From a virus, in IMG/VR virus record IMGVR_UViG_3300031521_000154, positions 1 to 41,019 of that record: a DNA stretch of 41,019 nt; one strand, given 5' to 3'. How positions within the stretch are numbered: the stretch's first letter is position 1; the number at the start of each line of letters is the position of its first letter. Below the pieces are notes generated by a model that ran no database searches, was not told the DNA's origin, and was given only the letters and a program-made list of their open reading frames with translations. Shown one piece after another: positions 18,116-24,703 of the stretch. The position numbers and the translations under genes were made by a program.

Positions 18116-18529
18116 CTACTTGGCACTTGTATTAGATTTAGTTTTTGATAATAGCGTGTCTATACCCTTACCCATATATTTAGTAATATAGGTTTGGGCT
18201 AACTGTTTACCTGAATTAACAATTAAATCTGTAACGAATTTTTTCCCTGGACTAATGTCTTCTTTTGTAAGTTGTTTATAGGTTTTTTCTAATTGTAATC
18301 TCTCATTAAATTTCTTTAATTGAGAATTGCTTAATGTTTTAATTTCTTTATTTTTAAGACTAACCTTTAGATTATGGTCAGCACTATTTGGTGGCTTTTC
18401 TGCTTTTTTAGCATCCAATTTTGCTATATGTTTATTTATCATTGAATTTCCTTTTGAACTACCTGCTGCTTTTTTAGAACCCCAATGCATTCCTATTTTT
18501 CCAAAGTGTTTTAATTCAGTTTTTTCCAT
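18116..18529 (-). CDS. Head-region protein with HGxxGxxWG motif
   Basis: A 137-residue basic protein starting MEKTELKHFGKIGMHWGSKK. This is a version of the HG(I/V)KG(M/Q)xWG motif found near the ends of many phage head-region proteins. The rest is Lys-rich and helical (LSNSQLKKFNERLQLEKTYK near residue 84), with a C-terminal segment ending in repeats of K and S. It sits between the connector gene and the large terminase and overlaps the former by one base. Function is unknown; the motif may direct proteins into or onto the procapsid, which would make this a minor virion component. Confidence 0.55.
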   Translation of the reverse strand: MEKTELKHFGKIGMHWGSKKAAGSSKGNSMINKHIAKLDAKKAEKPPNSADHNLKVSLKNKEIKTLSNSQLKKFNERLQLEKTYKQLTKEDISPGKKFVTDLIVNSGKQLAQTYITKYMGKGIDTLLSKTKSNTSAK

Positions 18530-18894
18530 TAGGTATTTACCTCCTCTACGATTACAATTTTAGGATCAGCACTAACCATAAGTCTCCACTCATACTCGTC
18601 TGCTTGCGATTTCATAATTTCGATTAATGCATTACTTATAGGCGGATCAAATATAAGACGAACTTTTAAATACATATATGATTTTACAGCTTCATACATT
18701 AAAATGTTTGGAAGATAATCTTTCCATTCTTTTATTTTATCCGATATTGAAAATCCCTCTGCTGGCCCAACTCCTATTTGATTGAGTACAAACAATACAG
18801 AATTTATATGCATAGTAATATCATTATCGAAATGGATATCTTCTTCTCCAACTCCTAATAGTTTTTTTATTGATGTCAGTATACTTTCTTCCAT
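18529..18894 (-). CDS. Head-tail connector (gp6-like adaptor)
   Basis: A 121-residue protein starting MEESILTSIKKLLGVGEEDI followed by FDNDITMHINSVLFVLNQIG, a helical N-terminus typical of HK97 gp6/SPP1 gp15 type adaptor proteins in clostridial phages. GPAEGFSISD and KEWKDYLPNI are further family landmarks. I chose the ATG at 18894 with AAGGAG upstream. The adaptor ring sits below the portal. Its place upstream of terL rather than after the capsid gene is a feature of this phage group. Confidence 0.75.
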   Translation of the reverse strand: MEESILTSIKKLLGVGEEDIHFDNDITMHINSVLFVLNQIGVGPAEGFSISDKIKEWKDYLPNILMYEAVKSYMYLKVRLIFDPPISNALIEIMKSQADEYEWRLMVSADPKIVIVEEVNT

Positions 18895-18917
18895 ATCAAT
18901 ACTCCTTATTATAAAAA

Positions 18918-19334
18918 TTATAGCCAGGGACAAGTATCATTTTTCTTTCGTATAGTGGGACCAATTATAAGACGAGATTTATCTCCATAGTGTATAGCAT
19001 TGTGAGTATTTAAAGTTGTGGTTATTAAATTTTCTGGATCAAACACTATAGGATTTCTATTAAGAATGTCTTCTTTTGTAATTGTATTTAAATGATGAAT
19101 CATAATTACTCCAAAGATTTCAAAGTCTTCACAAGCTAGATCATTTCCATCATCTCTAATTATTATTGTTCTTCTAAAGTTTCGCCATTCCTTAGATGTA
19201 TAGAAAACTTGATTAAGCCATCTATTAAAACCAAAAGTTTCTTTACCAACTTTACCATCCAATTTTAAATAATCAAATCTATCTTGGAAAGTTCTTAAGG
19301 TTATTAATTCAGAATAACTTCTACTCATCTTCAT
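18918..19334 (-). CDS. HNH endonuclease
   Basis: A 138-residue protein with an HNH arrangement: His80-His81 in IMIHHLNTIT, Asn102 in FDPENLITT and His111 in NTHNAIHYG. The zinc-binding CxxC pairs of many HNH enzymes are absent. HNH proteins next to terminase assist cleavage of packaged DNA in many long-tailed phages, so a packaging role is the first guess; a free-standing homing nuclease is the alternative. The ATG at 19334 has GGAG six bases upstream and overlaps the end of the small terminase gene by 14 bases. Confidence 0.75.
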   Translation of the reverse strand: MKMSRSYSELITLRTFQDRFDYLKLDGKVGKETFGFNRWLNQVFYTSKEWRNFRRTIIIRDDGNDLACEDFEIFGVIMIHHLNTITKEDILNRNPIVFDPENLITTTLNTHNAIHYGDKSRLIIGPTIRKKNDTCPWL

Positions 19335-19659
19335 TTGAATCTCCTTTGCCAGAATATTTTCGCATAGCGTTAAGTGCATTATTATAAAGTTCTTCAACAT
19401 TCTTTGATGATTTAAGAGCTTCGGTTTTTGCTACTATTAATTTCTTTTGCTCAACTAAAATATCTTTCTCAATACGTTCTTTAGTAGATCCGAGTCTAAG
19501 ATAATGAGCTATAACCTGAGATGATGCAGTTCCTTTTATTAATTGTTTCTCTGCAAGATCTACAGCAAGTGCTATTAGTTGATTTTCTCTTCCTTCTGGC
19601 GTTGCTGCTGGTGCTCGTTTCTTATTTGAGTCCAATACAGGTTCATTTCCATTTCTCAT
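19321..19659 (-). CDS. terS: Terminase small subunit-like protein
   Basis: A 112-residue protein with ATPEGRENQLIALAVDLAEK and a helical C-terminus ending LYNNALNAMRKYSG. I recognise it as a conserved gene heading the packaging operon of many Firmicutes phages, where it is annotated as a putative small terminase. It contains a likely DNA-binding helical region (residues 23-60) and a coiled-coil-like stretch after residue 65. The upstream gap holds inverted repeats that could be its binding site. A strong GGAGGTG ribosome binding site precedes the ATG. Confidence 0.6.
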   Translation of the reverse strand: MRNGNEPVLDSNKKRAPAATPEGRENQLIALAVDLAEKQLIKGTASSQVIAHYLRLGSTKERIEKDILVEQKKLIVAKTEALKSSKNVEELYNNALNAMRKYSGKGDSNEDE

Positions 19660-19721
19660 TATCTATCACCTCCAACTGTAATTATCTTTAGTATAACTTA
19701 TTGTCTATCTCTTTAGACTTA

Positions 19722-19843
19722 TTAGATGCTTTTGATAGTGATGGCAAGACTTCGAAGAGGGTTTCTTCTTTTATTCTTGAAAGGAGTATGGTTTCACCAA
19801 ACCATAAATTGTAAAATCAGCCATCACTATAAAAAGCATCTAA
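19722..19843. repeat. Large inverted repeat with internal hairpin, upstream of terminase
   Basis: Two 24-base arms (19722-19745 and 19820-19843) are reverse complements at 23 of 24 positions. Between them lies a perfect 7-base-pair hairpin (atggttt, loop cacc, aaaccat; 19788-19805) and the palindrome cttcgaag (19750-19757). I find no plausible gene in the 291-base gap that contains it. It could be a terminase recognition site (cos or pac), a cruciform, or a structured RNA of about 120 bases. Confidence 0.6.
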
Positions 19844-19885
19844 AAATCGTCCCCTCGGGGAAAAATTAGGGAGACTGGCGATTGA

Positions 19886-19918
19886 AGAGGGGGTGTATAT
19901 TTAGCGTGACCCCCCTCT
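19886..19918. repeat. GC-rich inverted repeat, candidate packaging (cos-like) site
   Basis: agaggggg at 19886-19893 and ccccctct at 19911-19918 form an 8-base-pair stem around a 17-base spacer in very AT-rich surroundings. A second GC block, cccctcgggg, lies at 19851-19860. GC-rich dyads just before terminase genes are a frequent form of cohesive-end site in Firmicutes phages, but no T-run follows on the minus strand, so it is not a normal terminator. Assignment as cos is inference. Confidence 0.4.
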
Positions 19919-19950
19919 AGGGTCTTGAAATAATTTTTTAATTATAATTT

Positions 19951-20199
19951 TTAATTTAGTTTATCATTTTTATATACCTTTTTATAAATACCTAGAACAT
20001 TCATCTCTATAATCTCATCTATAGCAGAATCAATTGCTAAAGATTCATCTGCTTCACTAAGTATCTCTGAACTCTTAGTTATTCTAGCTAAGTAAGATAG
20101 TGTGAAGTAACCATGATCTTCATCATAAGCATTCCATGTATCAAACTGAGTGAATGGACTAAAAGGATTATCAGTTGTTGTAAGCATTGGTTCTTCCAT
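19951..20199 (-). CDS. Conserved small phage protein between RNAP and terminase genes
   Basis: An 82-residue acidic protein starting MEEPMLTTTDNPFSPFTQFD, with WNAYDEDHGYFTLSYLARI following. I recognise this small family as common in Firmicutes phages beside the packaging genes, without an assigned function. The C-terminal half is helical with an acidic patch around ESLAIDSAIDEIIE. I chose the ATG at 20199 behind AAGGAG. It follows the RNA polymerase gene after 23 bases and precedes the repeat-rich gap. Confidence 0.7.
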   Translation of the reverse strand: MEEPMLTTTDNPFSPFTQFDTWNAYDEDHGYFTLSYLARITKSSEILSEADESLAIDSAIDEIIEMNVLGIYKKVYKNDKLN

Positions 20200-20222
20200 A
20201 TATAACACTCCTTCTTATTATA

Positions 20223-22940
20223 TTATGTTAAATCATTTACTTGAGATATGGTTACACCTAATGCATCTGCTATGTCTCTTTGACTATGACCTGCATCTAA
20301 CATTGATTTTATTCTTGATTCTTTAGAAGGTGTTAACCCTGTTATAGTCTTAGATCTAGGAGTTGCTAATGTCTTTATAGTATCAAGATTAGTGTTAGCT
20401 AGTATCTTAAGCAATGTGTTATTACTCACAGCTCCTGCTTGTATAGCTTCCCATTCTTTATCTGTTATGTCAACACGTACCTTATCAGCACCTATACGAA
20501 TCCTTGCTTTTGCTAATTCTTGACCTTTAATCTTCTTAAGATCAGAAGCATCCATATCAGGATTAGAAGTTTTCTTAGCTTGTATAGCTGAATTAGCTAA
20601 CAGTTGAGCTTGTCTCTCAAGTGGTGCATTCTTAAGTGCTATGTTTAGTTTACTTTTAAGAACAGATACTTCTTTACTATACACTTTATTAGCAGAAGCA
20701 GAGTATTCTATAGGTTTTGTAGACAATGAAGCCTTTCTTGCTGAGTTAGCTAGGGCCTTTAGTTTATTAGCATGAGTTGCATATACTGATTCCATAGGCA
20801 ATCCAGATGATAATTCAAATGCATTGGTAGCCTCTGCCATCTTAGTAGAGGGGATCTTTTTTAGTATTGGGGTTTCTTTAATAGTACCGTCTTTAAGTTT
20901 AGATGTTTTGATGTATGTTTCATTAGTATATTCATATACTTTCTTACCAGCATTGTGATCTACTAATTCAGAAGGTGTCATATCAGATACTCTTTTATCT
21001 TTTCTAACTCCAACTCTATAATCAGAAGAAGCTCTAGATATAATAGTAGATGCTCCACCATTAACATCTTGATATTTTTGTTTAAGTTGAGCAATACCAT
21101 TATCAGTAAATGATTTTTTATAATCTAAATTATGTTTCTCTGCATCTATAACAACCATTGAATGTTTTACAGCTCTACATACTTCATCCATTGGAGCTCC
21201 AGCAATAGTCATATCTGTAATTAAATTGGATATTTTTCCCATCTCCATACCTTTAGTTTTAGGTGTCATTTTAGGCATACCTTCAAAGGCTGGATAACTT
21301 TCTTTAGGTTCAAAATCTTGTAATCCTTTAAGTGAAGCTGAAGTTTTAATAGTATTTCCTCCTGGATTTGGAATTACTAATCCAAAGTCGCCATCAAAAT
21401 CTGCACCTGATAATTTTTTAGCAGTATTTGGACTAATTCCAATTGCATCTATAGCATTACCAAGAAGTTTTTTTGCTGTTGGATGGTTATTATTAACAGT
21501 TAACGATGGTATTTCAAAAGTTCCACCATGAGGATATCTAATTAAAACAACAGGTTCTCCAGGACGATAGTTTGGAGCATAAACCTCTGTGTCTTTCATA
21601 TCTGTAATTGGTAGAAAAACATGAATTGCTTGTCTAGGCATAGCTGCTGCTTTTAAATGAACAGCAGATGAGTCACAATCATCAGCAAATGAATCTAATA
21701 ATTTCTTTTTAATAGCTGGATTAGTTAAAGAACAAATTTCATCAAACTCATCCTTTTTAATAGAATAAGTTAAACCTAATTGTCTTTTTGCTAAGGCTAC
21801 AGGTTGTTTTGATAGTACTTGTGATGATATATTTTTACTCCATTTTCCCCAATCACCCTCTTCATTTACCTTATTAATAACTGATAATTGGGTATTACCT
21901 TTAGAATCTTCATAATGTCTTTGTCCAGTAATAGCTTTAATTGTTGCTCCAAATGGATTATCGGGATCAATTGTAAGATCTGTTTTACTAACAGTTTTTA
22001 AAGGTTTTAAAACATCCATTTTAGGAGTATCTTTATGCTTATTAGTATTAAATAATATATCTGTTCCCGCTGGTAAATCATCAGAATACATAGCCATTCC
22101 TTTTAAATAATGTGTTCCATCAACGGCTATACGAACTTGTGCATATCTAGATTGTCCTAAAGATATATCTTCGACGCCTCTTCTAAGTTCAATAACTCCA
22201 TCTTTATCTGAACCACCATCTTCAGTATATCTAATTTTTAACCTATCTGAAGATATACTTTTAGGATATTCTATTGGAAAAAATGTTTTTCCTCCATCCT
22301 CAGAGTGTTTATCAATTACCATTTTAATATCTGCTTGCCTCTTATAAATATCTTTATATTCAGTTCCAGGAGGGGCTAATACCATAATGGTTGTTTTCTT
22401 ATTTCCTCCTGTTCCTAATTGAGGAACCTCGATATTATAAGTTTTATAACCCTCCTCTTCTAATAAGGCAATTGAAGTTTTTAATTTGGTTCTACTAACT
22501 CCTAAATATAATTCAGAACCAACTCCAACATCAATAAGACCTCTTTCTTTTACTGAATCTTTAAGCATATTAGCAGTAATATTGGTTATTTCATTTCTAG
22601 CTTTAATGCTTGGATCTAATAAAGATCGAAAGGTGGACTCATTTATACCCATTTGTTTTCCACCTGCAACATTACTCATTCCTTGATTTCTTAAAGATAA
22701 AGCTAATGCAGTATCCGCTTTTCTAAGTTCCATTTTAGCTATAGATTTCTTAGCTCTAAGTTGTTGAGTATTCATTCCACAACCTTTAGCTACTTCAACG
22801 GGACTTAGTCCTTTTTTTTCTAAATTACTAACATAGTTTAGAAAGTTTTTATTTCTTTGAGCTGGGTCATTACCACTTCCCCATGGATATCTTCCTGAAT
22901 GCCTAGGTGTTCCATAATGAACTATTACTTCTTCATCCAT
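20223..22940 (-). CDS. Two-barrel RNA polymerase-like protein (YonO / crAss-like RNAP type) with HTH domains
   Basis: A 905-residue protein. Its central segment reads EPVVLIRYPHGGTFEIPSL (Arg about 468) and, about 45 residues later, KLSGADFDGDFGLVIPN. DFDGD (Asp514, 516, 518) is the metal-binding DxDGD signature of the beta-prime-type double-psi barrel, and the RxPH block matches the R-P element that precedes it in cellular RNA polymerases. The N-terminus carries HYGTPRHSGRYPWGSG (residues 8-23), a variant of the phage HGxxGxxWG tag. Two helix-turn-helix-like segments follow (44-66, 85-108), and a third lies at the C-terminus (about 880-904). Family knowledge: YonO and crAss gp66 are single-chain RNA polymerases with this signature. 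The second, beta-type barrel is not obvious by eye. I chose the ATG at 22940 with GGAG nine bases upstream rather than a TTG at 22955. Confidence 0.72.
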   Translation of the reverse strand: MDEEVIVHYGTPRHSGRYPWGSGNDPAQRNKNFLNYVSNLEKKGLSPVEVAKGCGMNTQQLRAKKSIAKMELRKADTALALSLRNQGMSNVAGGKQMGINESTFRSLLDPSIKARNEITNITANMLKDSVKERGLIDVGVGSELYLGVSRTKLKTSIALLEEEGYKTYNIEVPQLGTGGNKKTTIMVLAPPGTEYKDIYKRQADIKMVIDKHSEDGGKTFFPIEYPKSISSDRLKIRYTEDGGSDKDGVIELRRGVEDISLGQSRYAQVRIAVDGTHYLKGMAMYSDDLPAGTDILFNTNKHKDTPKMDVLKPLKTVSKTDLTIDPDNPFGATIKAITGQRHYEDSKGNTQLSVINKVNEEGDWGKWSKNISSQVLSKQPVALAKRQLGLTYSIKKDEFDEICSLTNPAIKKKLLDSFADDCDSSAVHLKAAAMPRQAIHVFLPITDMKDTEVYAPNYRPGEPVVLIRYPHGGTFEIPSLTVNNNHPTAKKLLGNAIDAIGISPNTAKKLSGADFDGDFGLVIPNPGGNTIKTSASLKGLQDFEPKESYPAFEGMPKMTPKTKGMEMGKISNLITDMTIAGAPMDEVCRAVKHSMVVIDAEKHNLDYKKSFTDNGIAQLKQKYQDVNGGASTIISRASSDYRVGVRKDKRVSDMTPSELVDHNAGKKVYEYTNETYIKTSKLKDGTIKETPILKKIPSTKMAEATNAFELSSGLPMESVYATHANKLKALANSARKASLSTKPIEYSASANKVYSKEVSVLKSKLNIALKNAPLERQAQLLANSAIQAKKTSNPDMDASDLKKIKGQELAKARIRIGADKVRVDITDKEWEAIQAGAVSNNTLLKILANTNLDTIKTLATPRSKTITGLTPSKESRIKSMLDAGHSQRDIADALGVTISQVNDLT

Positions 22941-22944
22941 AGAT

Positions 22945-23502
22945 TTAATCTCCAATCTTTAATCTTTCAATTTGTTTATCAAACATTATTATTTTCCCCA
23001 TAACACTTAATATATATTCTGGTTCTGGTTCGCTAATTAAAACTTCATCTAATTGATATAAGCATAATGTTATACGTATATCTCTTGGATTTATTTCATA
23101 TTCTAAACAAAATAGAGCAGCATAAATATCTAATTGTTCCATGTGGGCAGGAGTAATCCCTGTTTTAAGATCATGAATCCTAAGCCAATGATTACGAAAA
23201 GAAATTGCATCAACTGTACCGAAACAATTCTCTGAATATTTTAATCCAACTTCTGTATCCATCTTAAAACCAATAGCATCGTTAACATATAAATTTAATG
23301 TTTTTTTTGTTCTTGATGGAAGTTTTTGATCTAATTTAATACATTCAGATGCAAATGCATGAAGTCTTGTTCCTTTTTGTGCAGCTAAGAATCTGACGTA
23401 TGCAAGATCTAATTTTTCTTCAGTATAGTTTAACCAACTAAATTTACTAGGTCCTAGAAATGCGTGTTTGCCTTCTATTTCTAAATGCTGATTGAAGTTC
23501 AT
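22945..23502 (-). CDS. PD-(D/E)XK nuclease, RecB/Cas4-like
   Basis: A 185-residue protein with the RecB-type nuclease signature: His48 in KGTRLHAFA, Asp98 in FGTVDAI, DLKTG (Asp111, Lys113) and the QxxxY-like motif MEQLDIYAAL (Gln123, Tyr127). There is no cluster of four Cys, so it lacks the iron-sulfur centre of Cas4. Probable role: exonuclease or end-processing in phage recombination or replication. The ATG at 23502 follows AAGGGGG; it overlaps the preceding nuclease gene by 56 bases. The next gene, RNAP, starts just past its stop. Confidence 0.8.
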   Translation of the reverse strand: MNFNQHLEIEGKHAFLGPSKFSWLNYTEEKLDLAYVRFLAAQKGTRLHAFASECIKLDQKLPSRTKKTLNLYVNDAIGFKMDTEVGLKYSENCFGTVDAISFRNHWLRIHDLKTGITPAHMEQLDIYAALFCLEYEINPRDIRITLCLYQLDEVLISEPEPEYILSVMGKIIMFDKQIERLKIGD

Positions 23503-23764
23503 TAAGAATTTCCCCCTTATTCCCTGGATAGATAAAACTAGCATATGACATTTTATTCATTTCATCAACATAATATGCTTGATTTGCTTGGTGTCTAGCT
23601 CCTAAATATTGTTTACATTCTAAAACTGCCCATTTATCATTATATAAAATTAATAGATCTGGAATTCCTTGAATATAATTAGGATCATTTTTAAGGACTA
23701 TACACCCTGGAAATATAACTTTTAAGTCTTTAATAAGTTGTGATTGAAATCCACTTTCTAACAT
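23447..23764 (-). CDS. VRR-NUC-type PD-(D/E)XK nuclease
   Basis: A 105-residue protein with IQGIPDLLILYNDKWAVLEC then Lys51, giving the catalytic PD...ExK set (Asp36, Glu49, Lys51), preceded by a helix with Gln-Lys-Asp residues. The small size matches stand-alone VRR-NUC enzymes of phages, which act as Holliday-junction or flap-type nucleases. It lies between the transglycosylase and the RecB-like nuclease, overlapping the latter, which suggests the two nucleases are made together. Confidence 0.8.
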   Translation of the reverse strand: MLESGFQSQLIKDLKVIFPGCIVLKNDPNYIQGIPDLLILYNDKWAVLECKQYLGARHQANQAYYVDEMNKMSYASFIYPGNKGEILNELQSAFRNRRQTRISRT

Positions 23765-23774
23765 TATTAGACAC

Positions 23775-24476
23775 CTACTTTCTATTTAGTTGTTCGAGCT
23801 CTTTTGAATTATTCACAATGCTTGAAGCATAATTAGTTATTATGCCTTTTTTAAAAAGATTATTTGCGGTTTCTGTAGCCATATTATATCTCATTAGAGT
23901 ATAATATATATTATTTTTTTCTTTATTTAATTCATTTATAAAATCAGCAGCAAGTAATATATTTCCATAAGGATCATAAATATCTGTAACTTTTAAAGAT
24001 ATCATCCTATTAATATGAAAATTCTCATTAACCTGCATTAGACCTTTACAACTTCCATTTCTAGCATTAACAAATCTAGTACTTTCTTTTTCACACATTG
24101 CATAAAGTAATTCTGGCAATATAGAATATTTAGGTCCTATAAATTTACAAATGCTTAGTAATGATTCTTTTGTTATTTGACCATTTATAATACTAACATA
24201 ATATGATTCTTTTTTAATAACGGGGACTAAAGCTTTTTGAACTTTAATCTCCGCCGTTTTCTTTTGTTCTTTTGTGGCTGTAATTAATTTCTTTTGTTCT
24301 TCAATAGAGTCAATCAAAATCTTTTGTTCTTTAATCACTTCAATTAATTTATTTTGCTGACTTATTAAATCATTTTTTTGTTTAGAAATTATCTGCTCTG
24401 TTTTAAAAAGCATTGTCCCTATGATTATAAATAGCAAAAAATATAATAAAAGTATTTTATCTAAAGTTTTTTTCAT
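23775..24476 (-). CDS. Membrane-anchored lytic transglycosylase (SLT domain)
   Basis: A 233-residue protein. Residues 5-23 are a hydrophobic signal anchor. Residues 30-80 are a Lys/Glu/Gln-rich coiled coil with a repeating (E)EQKKLI unit. Residues about 100-200 match the soluble lytic transglycosylase domain: catalytic Glu131 in CEKESTRF, NGSCKGLMQVN (140-150), DPYGNILLAADFI and MRYN. The domain would cleave glycan strands outside the membrane. It is far from the lysis genes and sits among replication and nuclease genes, with its own promoter-like element upstream, so an entry-related or non-lytic use is possible. AAAGGAG precedes the ATG. Confidence 0.82.
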   Translation of the reverse strand: MKKTLDKILLLYFLLFIIIGTMLFKTEQIISKQKNDLISQQNKLIEVIKEQKILIDSIEEQKKLITATKEQKKTAEIKVQKALVPVIKKESYYVSIINGQITKESLLSICKFIGPKYSILPELLYAMCEKESTRFVNARNGSCKGLMQVNENFHINRMISLKVTDIYDPYGNILLAADFINELNKEKNNIYYTLMRYNMATETANNLFKKGIITNYASSIVNNSKELEQLNRK

Positions 24477-24496
24477 TTTAAATCTCCTTTTTTCAA

Positions 24497-24532
24497 AGAA
24501 AAAATAATAAAAGAGAGATATTCACTCTCCTT
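24497..24532 (-). terminator. Hairpin with T-run directly after a promoter-like element
   Basis: Minus-strand bases 24532-24525 pair with 24517-24510 (core GAGAG/CTCTC, about 8 pairs), followed by a T-rich run to 24497. It can terminate read-through from the helicase operon. It begins three bases after the TATAAT of the promoter-like element, so transcripts starting there would begin in its 5-prime arm. Confidence 0.6.
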
Positions 24533-24534
24533 CT

Positions 24535-24559
24535 ATTATAGTGTATGTTTTTAATGCGA
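24535..24559 (-). promoter_or_regulatory. Conserved promoter-like element A
   Basis: Minus strand TCGCA, six bases, ACA, five bases, TATAAT. The TATAAT is the complement of 24535-24540. It matches seven other copies in the window. It lies 5-prime of the transglycosylase gene and overlaps the last codons of the Cys-rich protein gene. Confidence 0.7.
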
Positions 24560-24703
24560 GGATTTTTTTCTTTGAGGTTTATTTTTTAATGGACAATCAA
24601 ATTTAACTTTTATAGAGTTTAATAGTTTATATCCTGTTTTACAACATATAGGTTCACATTTATCATTTGTAGTTTTAAATTGACATCCTTGTTTACACTT
24701 CAT
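24551..24703 (-). CDS. Small Cys-rich protein, possibly zinc-binding
   Basis: A 50-residue frame starting MKCKQGCQFKTTNDKCEPIC. It has six Cys (3, 7, 17, 20, 21, 37) and a basic tail, suggesting a small zinc-ribbon-like fold. The ATG overlaps the stop of the SF2 helicase gene by four bases (ATGA), so translation is coupled and the protein may act with the helicase. I do not recognise the family. Confidence 0.6.
   Translation of the reverse strand: MKCKQGCQFKTTNDKCEPICCKTGYKLLNSIKVKFDCPLKNKPQRKKSSH

Noticed and set aside
19951-20208. GTG start three codons upstream for the 82-residue protein
   Set aside because: The ATG at 20199 is correctly spaced from AAGGAG; the GTG overlaps the ribosome binding site.
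22940-22955. TTG start five codons upstream for the RNAP-like gene
   Set aside because: The ATG at 22940 has GGAG at a proper distance, while the TTG has none.
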